Source: Mactromeris polynyma | Taxonomy: Eukaryota > Mollusca > Bivalvia > Venerida > Mactridae | NCBI GenBank assembly: GCA_032209605.1 | Contig: JASFXZ010000002.1 | Coordinates: 57,414,431-57,478,430, forward strand | Reading direction: 5' to 3' | DNA length: 64,000 bases | Shown: piece by piece, positions 25,922 through 37,257 of the stretch | How the letters are laid out: each line of letters begins with the position of its first letter | Numbering within the stretch: the first letter of the stretch is position 1 | Position numbers and translations under genes: made by a program | The notes under the pieces: model-generated | The model's input: only the letters and a program-made list of their open reading frames with translations | What the model was told of the DNA's origin: nothing | The model's database searches: none

Positions 25922-26888
25922 TATGGTGGAATATTACTGCCACCAGTTAGCATGATAGCGTTCGCGAATTAATTCGTGTTAACCACTTAATTATTACGAT
26001 AATTATCTAGCTATCTAGTTAATATTCGTGATATATTTTCGGTTAGATAAATATCATACAACTAGAAACAGGCTTGAAAGTGCCCAGAACTGCCACCTCT
26101 TACCTTTTTATGATGTATTATACTAGATTTAAGTGGTAACACGAATCTTATCTAGATGACCACTTATTATGTTACTTAACAACTCAAATTCGTGAATTTC
26201 ACTTCAGATTCGTGTTACCACTTATTTATAGATGCGTTTTTGGCTTCTACATGTAAGTGGTAACACGAATCTTATCTAGTTGACTACTTATTATGTTACT
26301 TAATAACTCAAATTCGCGAATGTCACTCATTTTTGGCTTCTACATGTAAGTGGTAACACGAATCTTATCTAGTTGACCACTTATTATGTTACTTAATAAC
26401 TCAAATTCGCGAATTTCACTTAAGATTCGTGTTACCACTTATTCATGTTTGACTTATATATGTAAGTGGTAACACGAATCTTAAGTGAAATTCGCGAATT
26501 TGAGTTTTTAAGTAACATAATAAGTGGTCAACTAGATAAGATTCGTGTTACCACTTACATGTAAAAGTCAAAAATGCATTTATAAATAAGTGGTAACACG
26601 GATCTGAAGTGAAATTCGCGAATTTGAGTTACTAAGTAACATAATAAGTGGTCAACTAGATAAGATTCGTGTTACCACTTAAATCTAGTGTAATACATCA
26701 TAAAAAGGTAAGAGGTGGCAGTTCTGGGCACTTTCAAGCCTGTTTCTAGTTTTATGAAATTTATCTTACCGAACATTTATCACGAATATTAACTAGATAG
26801 CTAGATAATTATCGTAATAATTAAGTGGTTAACACGAATTAATTCGCGAACGCTATCATGCTAACTGGGGGCAGTAATATGCCACCAT
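25922..26888. mobile_element. ~966-bp foldback element with ~230-bp inverted termini
   Basis: The left end ATGGTGGAATATTACTGCCA and the right end (GCAGTAATATGCCACCAT) are inverted. Both continue inward for ~230 bases through AGTTAGCATGATAGCGTTCG and TAGAAACAGGCTTGAAAGTG to TAAGTGGTAACACGAATC. Between the arms are about five copies of a ~95-bp unit (AAGTGGTAACACGAATCTTA ... AAATTCGCGAATTTCACTT ... TTCGTGTTACCACTT). Each unit is itself palindromic, and units in the right half are in reverse orientation. There is no open frame. It is a non-autonomous foldback or complex MITE; the target duplication is ambiguous in the TA-rich flank. Confidence 0.85.
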
Positions 26889-27250
26889 AAATATACATTC
26901 AGCAAACGACATTCGGGTTAAAGGTTTTACTGACTTGTGAATTTTAATTCTGAATAAGATTTACAAACTTTCATTTATTTTTATCTTACCTAGTATGCAT
27001 ATACGTTATCTGGCATTATTGACTCAGATGTCGATGTACACTTTCTCTGTTCCTTCACATTGGAAGTGTTTGCAGTAAACTGACTAATTTTTAAAGTCTT
27101 TACGATACCTTTGATTACATTGACTATAAGTATATATTTAAAGGGGAATAAATGAGTCACATAATGTTGATCTAATTTCTGCCGTATGAGTTATCCCCTT
27201 TAACGTAAATATAATTGGCACGTTAAAGGAGAAACAACTGTACGAAAGTA
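26889..27250. other. non-coding spacer
   Basis: AT-rich; no repeat or exon recognised. Confidence 0.35.
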
Positions 27251-28250
27251 ACAGCAGTCAAACAAGTGACAATTTAAACAGCAGAAGAAGGAGTAATAGC
27301 AGTAGCCACAGTAATAGCTGTAACAGCGGTAGCCACAGTAACATCAGTAAGTGTTGTAACAGCGGTAGCCACTGTAACAGCAGTAGCAGCTGTAACAGCG
27401 GTAGCCACAGTAACATCAGTAAGTGTTGTAACAGCGGTAGCCACTGTAACAGCAGTAGCAGCTGTAACAGCGGTAGCCACAGTAACATCAGTAAGTGTTG
27501 TAACAGCGGTAGCCACTGTAACAGCAGTAGCAGCTGTAACAGCGGTAGCCACAGTAACATCAGTAAGTGTTGTAACAGCGGTAGCCACTGTAACAGCAGT
27601 AGCAGATGTAACAGCGGTAGCCACAGTAACATGAGTAAGTGCTGTAACAGCGGTAGCCACATAAACATCAGTAGCAGCTGTAACAGAGATAGCCACAGTA
27701 ACATGAGTAAGTGCGGTAACAGCGATAGCCACATAAACATCAGTAACAGCTGTAACAGCGGTAGCCCCAGTAACAGCAGTAACAGCGTTAGCCACAATAA
27801 GGTCAGTAACAGCGGTAGTGACAGTAACAGCAGTCAGTGTTGTAACAGCGGTAGCCACAGATAGAGTAATAGCAGCAGTAACAGCGGTAGCCACAGCAAC
27901 ATCGATAGCCATAATAACATCTGTAACAGCAGTAAAAGCGGTAGCCACAGTGACAGTTGTAGCAGCGGTAGCCCATTGACATCAGTAGTAGCGGTAGCAA
28001 CAATGACAGCAGTAGCTGCATTAGCAGCAATAACAACAGCAGCAGCAGTGACACTAGTATCGGCAACAACAGCACATGCAACTATAGCAACAATAACAAA
28101 ATAACAGCAGCATCAACAGTTACAACAGTAGCCGCGTCAACAGCATTAACAATAGTAGCAGTAGTAGCTGTAATAACAACAGTAATAGCATCAGCAGCGG
28201 AAATAGAAGTATCGTTAGCAACAGCAATGGAAGCAGTAACGACATCCTTT
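27251..28250. repeat. tandem array AACAGCGGTAGCCACAGTAAC, 72-bp higher-order unit
   Basis: The core word TAACAGCGGTAGCCAC recurs every ~36 bases. From 27351 the higher-order period is exactly 72 bases: GTGTTGTAACAGCGG starts at 27351, 27423, 27495 and 27567, nearly without change. From ~27640 to 28250 it decays into irregular AGCAGTAACA triplet-like repeats. Leu-rich and Ala-Val-Thr-rich open frames on the minus strand are products of the repeat and not genes. Confidence 0.9.
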
Positions 28251-28904
28251 GAAACATGTGCTGCCGCATTGATAAACGTATCCTGTGTTATATCCACGCC
28301 GATCAAATAATGGGTGTTTGATAAAATCAATGCACATAATAGTTCACAAACCTTTTAAGACTGAAACTCAAACATAGGCTTTTAAATGTTTTTTCTCCTA
28401 TAACAGTATTGATTTTAATAAAAGTGAAAAGTTTAGAGTGGATAACGATAATTGTTCTGACAAAATTTCATTCGTCGAGATTCAGCGAAAACGAAAGGTT
28501 GGTAAATATAATGTTTGCGAATTTAAAGTCTTAGTCTGAGTTTCAGTCTTAAACTGTTTGTGAATAAGGCCCCTGTTCTTCAGCAACAACGTACCCACAT
28601 ATACCATAGGTAGAGGACAAGATAATTTGCCCAAAAAATAAATGCCTCATCCCGAGCCCCAACAGAATGCTCTCGGGCATTCAATTACTGCGATGAACAT
28701 GGTACAGGCTTTTTGTTGCCTGATCTCTTTTATGTACATAATGTTTTATTCATTATCATAGACATTGGAATTTTGTTAATATAGCGCATGATTACATGAA
28801 GCTTCATGCTTGCATCTGGTCGAAAGAAAGGCCTGCTGTCAAGTGATTACGAATGCAATTCGAGTTCATTAAACACATCCTGTATCGGTGACTTAACCAG
28901 ACGA
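28251..28904. other. non-coding spacer
   Basis: Nothing recognisable. The + strand open frame 28806-29216 runs through the adjacent MITE and is not a gene. Confidence 0.35.
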
Positions 28905-29014
28905 CAGGAGGTTGTCACAAGTTCTCACCCGTTACATATACATATACGATTGAAGGGCGAAAGGGGAGAGAACTCTAGAAGGAACAAAGGGAAAGAACTT
29001 GTGACAATATCCTG
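28905..29014. repeat. MITE, CAGGAGATTGTCAC family
   Basis: CAGGAGGTTGTCACAAGTTC at the left and GAACTTGTGACAATATCCTG at the right are inverted, with GAGAGAACTCTAGAAGG between. About 110 bp and palindromic. Confidence 0.75.
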
Positions 29015-29640
29015 TGGACCAGACAGACTATTCTCTTTCATTGTAAACTCGTCTTCATTAATCATATTCAAAAGTTATTTTTTACACAAACGGAAACGAA
29101 ATTTAAATAACTGCGTATTTGACACAATACGTCTGATCATATGTCTGATATATCCGGGTAGATGTTATATACCCGAGTGTGTTTTATGTTTCTCTTTTAA
29201 CTTAAGTGGATCGTAAATACACAGGGACGATCATGGTATGTGGAACGTTAAATCATATTTTCATTGATTCTCGTAAAAGTTGAAAATTTTCAAAGACGCT
29301 TCAAAATATGTTTTATCAAAAATATCGTGCGAAACGAAAAAAACTATTATTGTCATTGTATAAATTTCTTATAAAACATTGGCAATTTTAATTCAAATGG
29401 TTAACATTTTGAATGGCGGAACCTGAAAGTTTATTTTCATTAATATAGATATATGACTTTTGATAATTACTGATATTTTAGTGGGTCAGTTGTTATGTAA
29501 AATACATTTCAGTACGAAAGTAAAGGAATTAATCATGTGTAATTTAGGTGTATTTCTCATATTGACACACCAACTACTGGACCATTTCACGACCAATTAT
29601 CTACCCCTACCACATAAGTGTGCCAACGACATATCCAATG
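29015..29640. other. non-coding spacer
   Basis: AT-rich; no exon or repeat recognised. Confidence 0.35.
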
Positions 29641-30050
29641 TAGAACAAATTTGCGTTGCGTTGTGTTGCAATGTGTTCATTCGTGATGTGGTGTGTCGTG
29701 TTGTGTGGCATTATGTTGTGTAATATATTTTTCCTATTCTACAATGTCGTCTTGTGTTGTAATACGCCGTGTCGTGTTGTATCGATAACCACTACTTTGA
29801 AATATGGTTTGTCTTGTCTTGGTTCCTAGCAATGTGTCATTTTACATTGTACACGAGGTTGTGTCGTGTCGTGTGTCATGTGGTGTCATGTTGTGTCATG
29901 TTACGTTGTCATGCTTTGTGTTTTGTAACGTTGTACACGAGGTTGTGTCGTGTGTCATGTTGTGCCAAGTTGTCTTGCTTTGTGTTTTGTTACGTAGCGT
30001 CGAGTGTTGTGTTGTTTTATGTCGTTGCATATAGTGTTGTGTCAGCTAGG
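29640..30050. repeat. low-complexity GTTGTGTCGTG-type repeat
   Basis: Cryptically repetitive (GTTGTGTCGTGTCGTGTGTC and similar), including a ~70-base near-duplicate: TTTGTGTTTTGTAACG followed by TACACGAGGTTGTGTCGTG at ~29860 and ~29925. The cysteine- and valine-rich open frames on the + strand are artefacts. Confidence 0.7.
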
Positions 30051-31058
30051 CTCATATTTTTTTCTGTTATTAATCATAGAAAACATTCGTTTATAACCAC
30101 TCATGCCAGATCATCTTCTTGTGAACGTTCATTAAGCATGTAAGGATAACTACCAAATTACAGACCGAACACAGAGCCACCACTTCCAAAAAGAGACATT
30201 TATGAATCAGGAACTTAACACTGGAATTACTGGATATGTTGATTTCTAAACCCTTTATCCAAATCTTGATACGCATTGTAAACATTTTCTCTTATAACTG
30301 ATACTAATTGTAATGAAATTAGCCAATGCAATAAATAAAATATAACTACGTGCGCTGAATACGATTAAGAATGTTCAAGTTCTTGTGGTTTCGGTATGGC
30401 TGTGCAGTCTGTATGTGACATAGTCTGCTCTACTCTTCATGCATGTTTACATACCGGTAGTTTAACAATATATTCAGTACAATAATAGTGAATTCCGTAT
30501 TTTTATATAGACGAAAATGTTTAACATACATGTTTTTCTCACCGAGTTTAAACAAAATATCAAATCTTTTCATGACAACTATCTGTGTGTGTTGGTAACT
30601 CTACACGTGTAATCGTTCTTTCTGCAAACATTTCAGGTCAATGATAATATCGTATACAATATGAAACCGATTATCCTTGTGTGACCTCATTCCGGTTGGG
30701 TAAGGAAACAAACAGTTTTTTGCAAAATATCTACTGGATAAACGAATTAAATGTACTAACCTGTATAGATTAATTAATTTCCAATCAAATACAGTTATTT
30801 TATTGTCACTGCACCCTAAAACGATCTTCATTGAACAAGAAGTCGGCTGCAATTACAACAACAATCGGCCATTTTGAACAGGACTCAATTCCGGTGACGT
30901 CACTGCGCGCACGCGGAAATAGGGCAACCATAAATTTATTATTAGTTTTTCTGGTCAGTTTTGACTTTTGTACAAAAATATATCAATTTGTTAAACAGCA
31001 ACTATTAAACAGTTTTAACATGTATTTACAGATGTATAATTGGCTTTGATTGTTGTCT

Positions 31059-31442
31059 TTACTCTTCCTTTTCACAACATGGACAAAAGAAGACGTCACC
31101 CCTCCTTAACACTTTCACTGGTGAACAGTAGGAAAGATGGACCCAGTGGTCACATTTCTTGCCCCTGATAATATTATCACACTGTCCCCACTTCACAAAT
31201 ATAATTGAAATGCTGTGTAAAACTGCATATGGAGTGTATTTTTTGCACTGGCAGCACAACTCACTCTCGTCAATTCCATCTAAGTCATCATCACTGCTGT
31301 CACTTATGAGGTTGTAATGTGATGGTCCTTGCTTGGATGCGGTAAAAACATGACTGATGGTTTTGTTTTTTGTTACTTTTTCATTTATGTTCTTGACCTT
31401 TGATGAACCTGTTGGTTTCTGATTATCAACATGAATTTTCAT
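31059..31442 (-). pseudogene. PHD-like zinc-finger C-terminal piece of the pogo-like element
   Basis: An open frame of 127 codons within the transposon. After an acidic Ser/Asp stretch (ISDSSDDDLDGIDESE) come CCQCKKY, then KKCDHWVHLSYC and VFFCPCC: a C-x2-C ... C-x2-W-V-H-x4-C ... C-x2-C pattern like a PHD finger. Transposon proteins of bivalves and cnidarians often end in such a finger. It is in a different frame from the DDE remnant at 31520-31798, with stops between, so it is either a separate exon or a frameshifted tail. It is not an independent host gene as far as can be seen. Confidence 0.6.
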
Positions 31443-31519
31443 TTCTAAAACAACTTCATTTGAAATTTCTTTCTTTCACTTAATTTTATTCAGTTTTTTC
31501 AGACATATGATCGCCACCC

Positions 31520-31798
31520 TCAACTTTTTTCTTGACTGTCTGGATCATCTAAATCTGCTACCTGAAATACTTCGGCAGTGAGAAGATAATGTGCTGGTAC
31601 AGCATCTGAGTTCAGTGGGAAAATTCCAGCACGGCGAAAAGCAGACTGGATGTTTTCTGCAGATAAAGCTTTCGTGTAAGCATGGCAAGCAACCTCACAG
31701 ATGTTATAGCGTGTAATTACTGCTGATGTTTCTCTCCTGAGCTTGTGGCACTGAGCATTGTATATACGTTGAAATGGACCAACACAACCAAGGTCCAT
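31520..31798 (-). pseudogene. pogo-like transposase, C-terminal DDE remnant
   Basis: The open stretch reads MDLGCVGPFQRIYNAQCHKL and on through IQSAFRRAGIFPLNSDAV, typical of the end of a Tigger/pogo DDE domain (the 'W/F..AFR..GI.P.N' signature). In frame upstream is LLILDGHRSHVSVGLAEWAL, interrupted higher up by a TGA where Trp is expected. It follows the HTH part on the same strand. Confidence 0.75.
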
Positions 31799-32828
31799 AG
31801 GCTGTAGGATATGGCTGCAATGGTGTGGGAAAATAAACAGGATGATATCGTGCTCTAGCGCCCATTCAGCAAGACCAACTGAGACATGTGACCTGTGACC
31901 ATCCAGTATAAGTAAAATCTTTTGACCATTTCTACCAGGGACAAATTTTAGGAAATGGTATTCTATGTAGTGTCTAATGATGGCACCATTTGATCAGCCA
32001 GACTCACTAACAGTTCCATCTGCACCAGGGGAGGATCCAGCTAACAGGTCAGGTCTCATTGACCAACAAATACAAAATATGGAGGAATGCTCTGGTTTGC
32101 AGCACTACCACAACCCAAGATCGTTGTGGTCCACACACTCTTGCCTTGTGTAACCATATCCATACTCGGCCATTTTCTTAAAATGTTTAGCCATTAATGC
32201 CTCAGCATACTGGTCAAACATTGGAACTGATCCAGCAGCCAGGGTATCTGGATGTACTAACCCTAAAGTTCTGTCCCTAATGGTTGATTCTGGCACTCTG
32301 CAAAGGTTTGCTGCTCTCCTTACAGAGATTCCACCTTCCTTGACCAGTTTATAAGCATTGGTAAGAGAAGTGGGAGAATACTGTCTATTTTTCTTTCTTA
32401 TTTGCTTTGGTTTAGTCTAAAAATAATAAAAACATAATATTAGAGCTTTAAAAATGAAGTAGGGTATATGGTACGAAACCCAGTTCAAAAAAAGTGTTTG
32501 GCCTAAAAACCAAAAACTACTACCGGTCTGAACCGGTCTATAAAGTGTTTGTTTACAATGGAGACGCGCTGTCAAATTTCACAGTGACTATTTTAAGGTA
32601 CAAAATAACATTATTAATCTATATATGATTGGAAATAGCAGAAAAGGTACTTTTTATCAGTTTGTACTTCTAGATTAAAATCTTACCTGTTTGTCACGCA
32701 TTTTTAGCTAGTTCAACGTTTGACACTTGCGTTCACGTATAGTATATATTTATACTGGAACCACGTGAATGACGTCATCAAAAGAAGCCTACCGCGCGAT
32801 GTAAACAAAGATCACCGGAATGAGGTCA

Positions 32829-34128
32829 CCACTGGAATGAGGGCACTTGACGATATATGAAACCATTTATTTGATATAAGATATGTTGGAGCATTTAAAA
32901 CGCTTTCATGTTGCCCGGATATGAGAAGAATACATATATTACTGTTTTGGTACATCATTTCATGTTTTTGCCATTTTGAGTGAAATAAAAACGTTTCTAG
33001 TTTACACGCTACTTTCGGTCAACATAATTCGGTACACAAAAATAACCACCACGCAAAACATTTTCATTTTTTCTTTTTGAATTGTCCCGCTGTATTTTAT
33101 TTCCTTATACTATAGTTCGACATCAAGGATAATTGTACTTTAATTCATATTCAAAAGTTATGTATTCATGTTTCTACATATTAAAAGTATAAACAAAACA
33201 TAATGGACTTCACAAAACAGTATAATGAGAATAGAAGCACTGTCTAACTCTAACGTGCATAGGACATGTGAAAGTTTAAAAAAATACGAAAATACCGACT
33301 GTACAAATCACACTTCATTATTTCTCTGAGAGAAAAGTCATGATTTAACGATTTCAACATCAAAAATTCATTATTTTGAATTTGTGAATTTGAAATAGTC
33401 ATACGTGAATTTGAAACTCGTGAATTCGTGAATTTGAAATCGTGAATTAAGAAGTTGGAATCGTGAACTCATTCTGTTTGAAAGCATATAAGACTAAGAG
33501 AGTGTAACCTGTACTGGCTTTGGAGCTGGAATACCATTTATTTTTGAACTGGAATGTAGGTTATCATTTAAGAAAATAAACCAAACAGCGTGAATTCGTT
33601 GGTCTTTCTTTCAATTTGTGGTTATTTCTGGCCGTAATTATGGTGCCTAAATCATAGTTTTTGGAGCATTTAATTTATTTCTATTTATAATTTCATCCAA
33701 ATCAAGTTTGCTCCAATCATTAAATAAAGTGTTCCAATGCTCAGAATCTTAAATACCACTAAATTATTGTCTGAATCCGGCTTCCAGAAGGGGAAGGGGG
33801 CGACTACACCCTCACGGTAGATGACATATAAAGACTTAAGTGGTGAAATTAGTTCTGATTACAGTCAAACCCGAAGATAGATTACAGAGCAGAGAACTGA
33901 ATGATGCGTATATATTTGATAGTGTAAATACAAAAACAATTATTTGGTGATTGATGAGGCATATTGTATTCTTGAAAAAGGGAGATGAGTTTTGACCATA
34001 ATTCAGGAAATTGTCACATTTAAGAGCCGTTTTCAAATTATTGAAATGCAAGGTATGTGCATTGTCTGTAAGTCACAGATTCTTGTCAGAATCAGATAAT
34101 TCCCAATCTCTTAATCAATAACTGTCAG
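32829..34128. other. non-coding sequence between transposon remnants
   Basis: Bases ~33345-33480 are made of GTGAATTTGAAATCGTGAATT-like words, similar in style to the interior of the 6731-6964 MITE. Otherwise nothing is recognised. No upstream exons of the helicase remnant can be found, although some could be hidden. Confidence 0.35.
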
Positions 34129-35027
34129 ATAATATGTGCTAGTCCTGCAAAATACAACATTGAACTTATTCGAAAGAAAATACTGAGTCCAAATGCCAAA
34201 GGAAATACAGCTAGTGGTCCAAATGACTTCATTTTTAATCATCTTCTAACAGAACTTTTTCCAGTTACTGTTGTGTATTGCAAGTCAATGCAGTGTATTA
34301 GATATGGCTATGGAATGGTAAGACAACTCCGAGCAGTCAACTGTTAAGCAGGCGATAAAACACCATAGAATGTAAGAACTGTCATGTTTCAGTCTTCAAT
34401 GTAAAAATGTTCAGGGCAGGTATTCCTGTCAGTGTACATGTATAACATAAGAATGTATTTTTTATCTATTTTTCTCTGCATGTAGAAGTTAGCTAGAGCT
34501 CTAACTAGGAGTTTAAAATAAGTGTAAACAAAAACTTAATTTTCTGGATCTGCAGCCTTTATATGCATTTCATGTGGGAGTCCAAACCAAACTTACCCAT
34601 TTATCCATGGAGATGCCTTTTGATCCCTATGTCACTGCTGTAGATCCAGATCAGATTGAAAGGATCTACATTGTTCGCTTCTGATAAAGAAATGAACACT
34701 GGTCACATAAGGGTCAACAGGCATCTCCATGGAGAAAAGGGTTACTGAGTAAAAACTTGGCAAAAGAGTGAAATCCCAGACAACTAAAAATACATAAAAA
34801 AATAAATACACACAAATACTTTTAATATATTTAATATGCTAAAACAAAATCTTGTAAACTGTCTCCTTTATCTTTTATATAATACTGCAGGGGTAAAAAT
34901 TGTCACCGAGATCTCATCAATGAATACTTAGGCTTCAACGCAGTTCAAAATCCTTCTTCTTGTTGCAACAGATGTAAACCTGAGCTTGGACTGGAATGGG
35001 ACTTTGATAATCTATCAATTGCATTAG
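34129..35027 (+). pseudogene. RecQ/SF2-like helicase fragment, two exons
   Basis: Exon 34129-34317 (acceptor ACTGTCAG, donor GGTAAG) is 63 codons in phase 0. CASPAKYNIELIRKK, then FNHLLTELFPVTVVYCKSMQ, matches the start of a RecQ-family helicase C-terminal lobe, where 'SPNRPNI..' is followed by '.LV.EL....P.TIIYC.S'. Exon 34891-35027 (acceptor ATACTGCAG, donor GGTATA) encodes GKNCHRDLINEYLGFNA and PSSCCNRCKPE, matching the Zn-binding Cys cluster after the helicase core ('CRR..L..YFG....CC..C'). The exon with motifs V-VI (QxxGRxGR) is missing, replaced by a hairpin element at 34593-34747. DNA transposons of the Academ superfamily can carry such helicases (AcademH), which fits the facing gene at 35.6-41.2 kb. 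A relic of a host RecQ gene is the alternative. Confidence 0.6.
34593..34747. repeat. ~155-bp hairpin element
   Basis: The left arm TTACCCATTTATCCATGGAG ... and the right arm GGCATCTCCATGGAGAAAAG ... are inverted over about 43 bases (shared core TCCATGGAGATGCC, then TTGAYCC and TATGTSAC). It sits between the two helicase exons. Confidence 0.7.
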
Positions 35028-35617
35028 GTATATTTTTCTATTAACAATATACTATAGCTTATAACATGCACCATTTTAAGGTGTGTCACTATCAGCTAAG
35101 CTTATATAAACATGTATATGAAAACACCTTACAATTAATGAAAAAGGTGTTATGTTCTATTCCAACTTGAATATGTTATATCACCACCAGAATATTTCCA
35201 ATGAGGAAATAAATCAAAAATAGTCGAACAAGTGAACCATCCTGTTCTAAAAGTGATATCATCTTATCAAATATGTAATATCCACCTTGACTTTAGAGAC
35301 ATTCACCACAATTTATATAGCTTATAACATTTTTAACAGTCAAAACTACAAAGTGTCACTAAATGAAAGTATTCAAAACCAAGTTACTGAGATGTAATTA
35401 AAAAATGTAAAATAACGAACAGAAATAAAGATCTTTATTATTTACCCATGAAAAAAATGTTTCTAATAAAATGCGGTGTTTTCAGATTGGCAATGAGATG
35501 TGACACTAAAATAATAATTTTCTTTAATAAAAGTAGGATTTTTAAAGACTAATTCTGCAAGTAGTTTCCTTGTATATGTTCACATTACAATTTTACACTA
35601 CATCTCATAGTAGAATT
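35028..35617. other. non-coding spacer between convergent gene remnants
   Basis: AT-rich; no exon or repeat recognised. Confidence 0.35.
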
Positions 35618-36114
35618 TCAGTTTATATTTTTCAATCCATTTGATGAAACCTCCATATTTAGTTTGGTTATAGGATTTCTTGGCGGCTTTTTAAAGGATT
35701 CTGTCTGCCGGCCTGGTATTCTTAAAAAAGGTCTGACTAACCTAAGGTCATTGATAATTTTATTTTCACCCTCTAAAGAAGAAAGCCTTTTTCTGCTTTT
35801 GTGAACGCTTGATTGAGGATGTTTCCTTTTCAAAATTTGTGGTTATCTCGTCCATTTCAAAGAAGTCATTGCTTCGTTTGGCTAGATAATAGTCTGTTAC
35901 GTTAGAGCACATTGATCGTAAATGACATTTTGTCAATCTTACAAAATGTTCCATTTGCATGTCAGCTGGAATAATACTTTTTCAAGTGTTAACAAAAAGT
36001 CCATTTATTACCTCATTTGCTGCTTGTTCACTGAGAAGTGCTAATTGTTGACTTAAAAAAAGAAGAAGTACCAGAGCATACTTTGTTGTTGTGTCCTTTT
36101 AATATCAGCAAGAG

Positions 36115-37257
36115 TTACTTGAACAAAGATAACAGTCGGTCACGACTTGGTGCCTTTACAATGTCATATAGTTCGATGTTAACTAAGTCTAATTCTATCA
36201 AAATTTTGCCATAGCTGTTCATTGTATCTGTATTGGTGTTTTCTACGTAATACCCATTCATAACATCCCTAGTGACTGAACTAACACTGACAATGATTGG
36301 GTTGACTTGACTCACTAGCCAAAGCTTGATCTCTTCATTGGACATATTCTGGTATTCTGGAAGTCCAAACTGTTTACATGCTGCTTCTATTACAAACGCT
36401 TTGATGACAGAAACTGCTAATTCTCTGCAGCTGTCGAAGTGGTTCTTAACATCATTCCCATCTGCATCCATCCTCAACAAACGAATCTTTTGACTGTGCT
36501 GTGTAAATGAGTCTGTATTTTTTGTATCATACAATAGATAGAAGGCATTCAACACAGCCATCTGCATATGAAACAGTTCAAATGCAATTGGACCTTGGCT
36601 CTCAAATCGCTCCGAATCTGTAAGAGCTGCAGCTCTGAGCCTCTTGGCTCCAGAAAATCTCTCTCGTGTGAGTTGGTCACCACCTATGTGAACTTTCTGT
36701 AATGGCTTTTCTGCTGCTTCATATGTGGTCTCACACAGTTCCTGATATGAGTCTAAGACATCCACCACTTCAGCCTACTTCTGTTCATTTTTATGTAAAA
36801 TGGGGAGGGGTATAACTTTATTTGTATATTTCAGCCCCTCAGGTATGTCATCGATGATTAGATTGACAGCAGACTTGGCAAACTTCAGCCATGGGAAAAG
36901 ATCAACCAGAATCCTTGTTATGATCACAGAGAAGTCAAACATGATGCCATTCCATTCCTGTTCATCAAGGATGAATCTTCCTGTAGGTAACTGCCGAATG
37001 TCGTGTTGTGGATGTGTACCTGGTAAACCAGGGAGTGAGACATTCTGAACCAAACCACTTATTTTCCCATTACTTTTCCGTGCTTGAGCTACACCCATGT
37101 GGAAATTTACATTGTCTCCTACGATACGGAACTTCTTTCCCTGTTTAACACACTCTGTCAGTTCTGTATTGAAGCTCAGGGTTATTATAGACATGGTCTC
37201 CAACATTCCTTGGTGACTCAATGATACACCAAGGGGTTGTAGTCGATCATAAACCTG
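36115..37257 (-). pseudogene. main DUF6589-like exon with one in-frame TAG
   Basis: About 380 codons in one frame from the acceptor AAAAAAACAG at 37258. The single TAG lies after HKNEQK, and coding resumes at AEVVDVLDSYQELCETTYEA in the same frame. Conserved-looking spots are IVGDNVNFH (GDN), LPTGRFILDEQEWNG, VHIGGDQLTRER and AFELFHMQMAVLNAFYLLYD. The acidic residues in GDN and GDQLT could be DDE-type catalytic positions; that is inference. The frame is otherwise clean, so decay is recent compared with the pogo-like neighbour. Confidence 0.7.

Larger units (their letters stand above)
30682..32828 (-). mobile_element. degenerate pogo/Tigger-like DNA transposon with PHD-like tail
   Basis: The perfect 15-bp inverted ends are TGACCTCATTCCGGT (30682-30696) and ACCGGAATGAGGTCA (32814-32828). 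A micro-exon on the minus strand (32701-32687, MRDKQ|GTAAG) leads to an exon starting at 32416 (after TTTTTAG) that encodes a basic stretch and then an HTH_psq-like helix-turn-helix (YSPTSLTNAYKLVKEGG, AANLCRVPESTIRDR). Further on are DDE-superfamily remnants: GCGSAANQSIPPYFVFVG, LLILDGHRSHVS (second acidic residue) and LQPMDLGCVGPFQRIY (third). The region holding the first catalytic Asp is missing. Frameshifts near 32110 and 32058 and a stop near 31993 break the frame. The transposase is inactive. Confidence 0.85.

Noticed and set aside
27251..28250. CRISPR-like array
   Set aside because: Repeats are directly adjacent without unique spacers, and the genome is clearly eukaryotic.
27258..28330. 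Long Leu-rich, Ala-Val-Thr-rich and Ser/Asn-rich open frames on both strands
   Set aside because: All are translations of the AACAGCGGTAGCCACAGT tandem array in different frames; several frames are open at once.
28806..29216. 136-codon open frame as a gene
   Set aside because: It runs through a palindromic MITE (28905-29014) and has no motif or splice context.
29769..30143. Cys-rich open frames of 124 and 76 codons
   Set aside because: They arise from GTTGTGTCGTG low-complexity DNA; overlapping frames are equally open.
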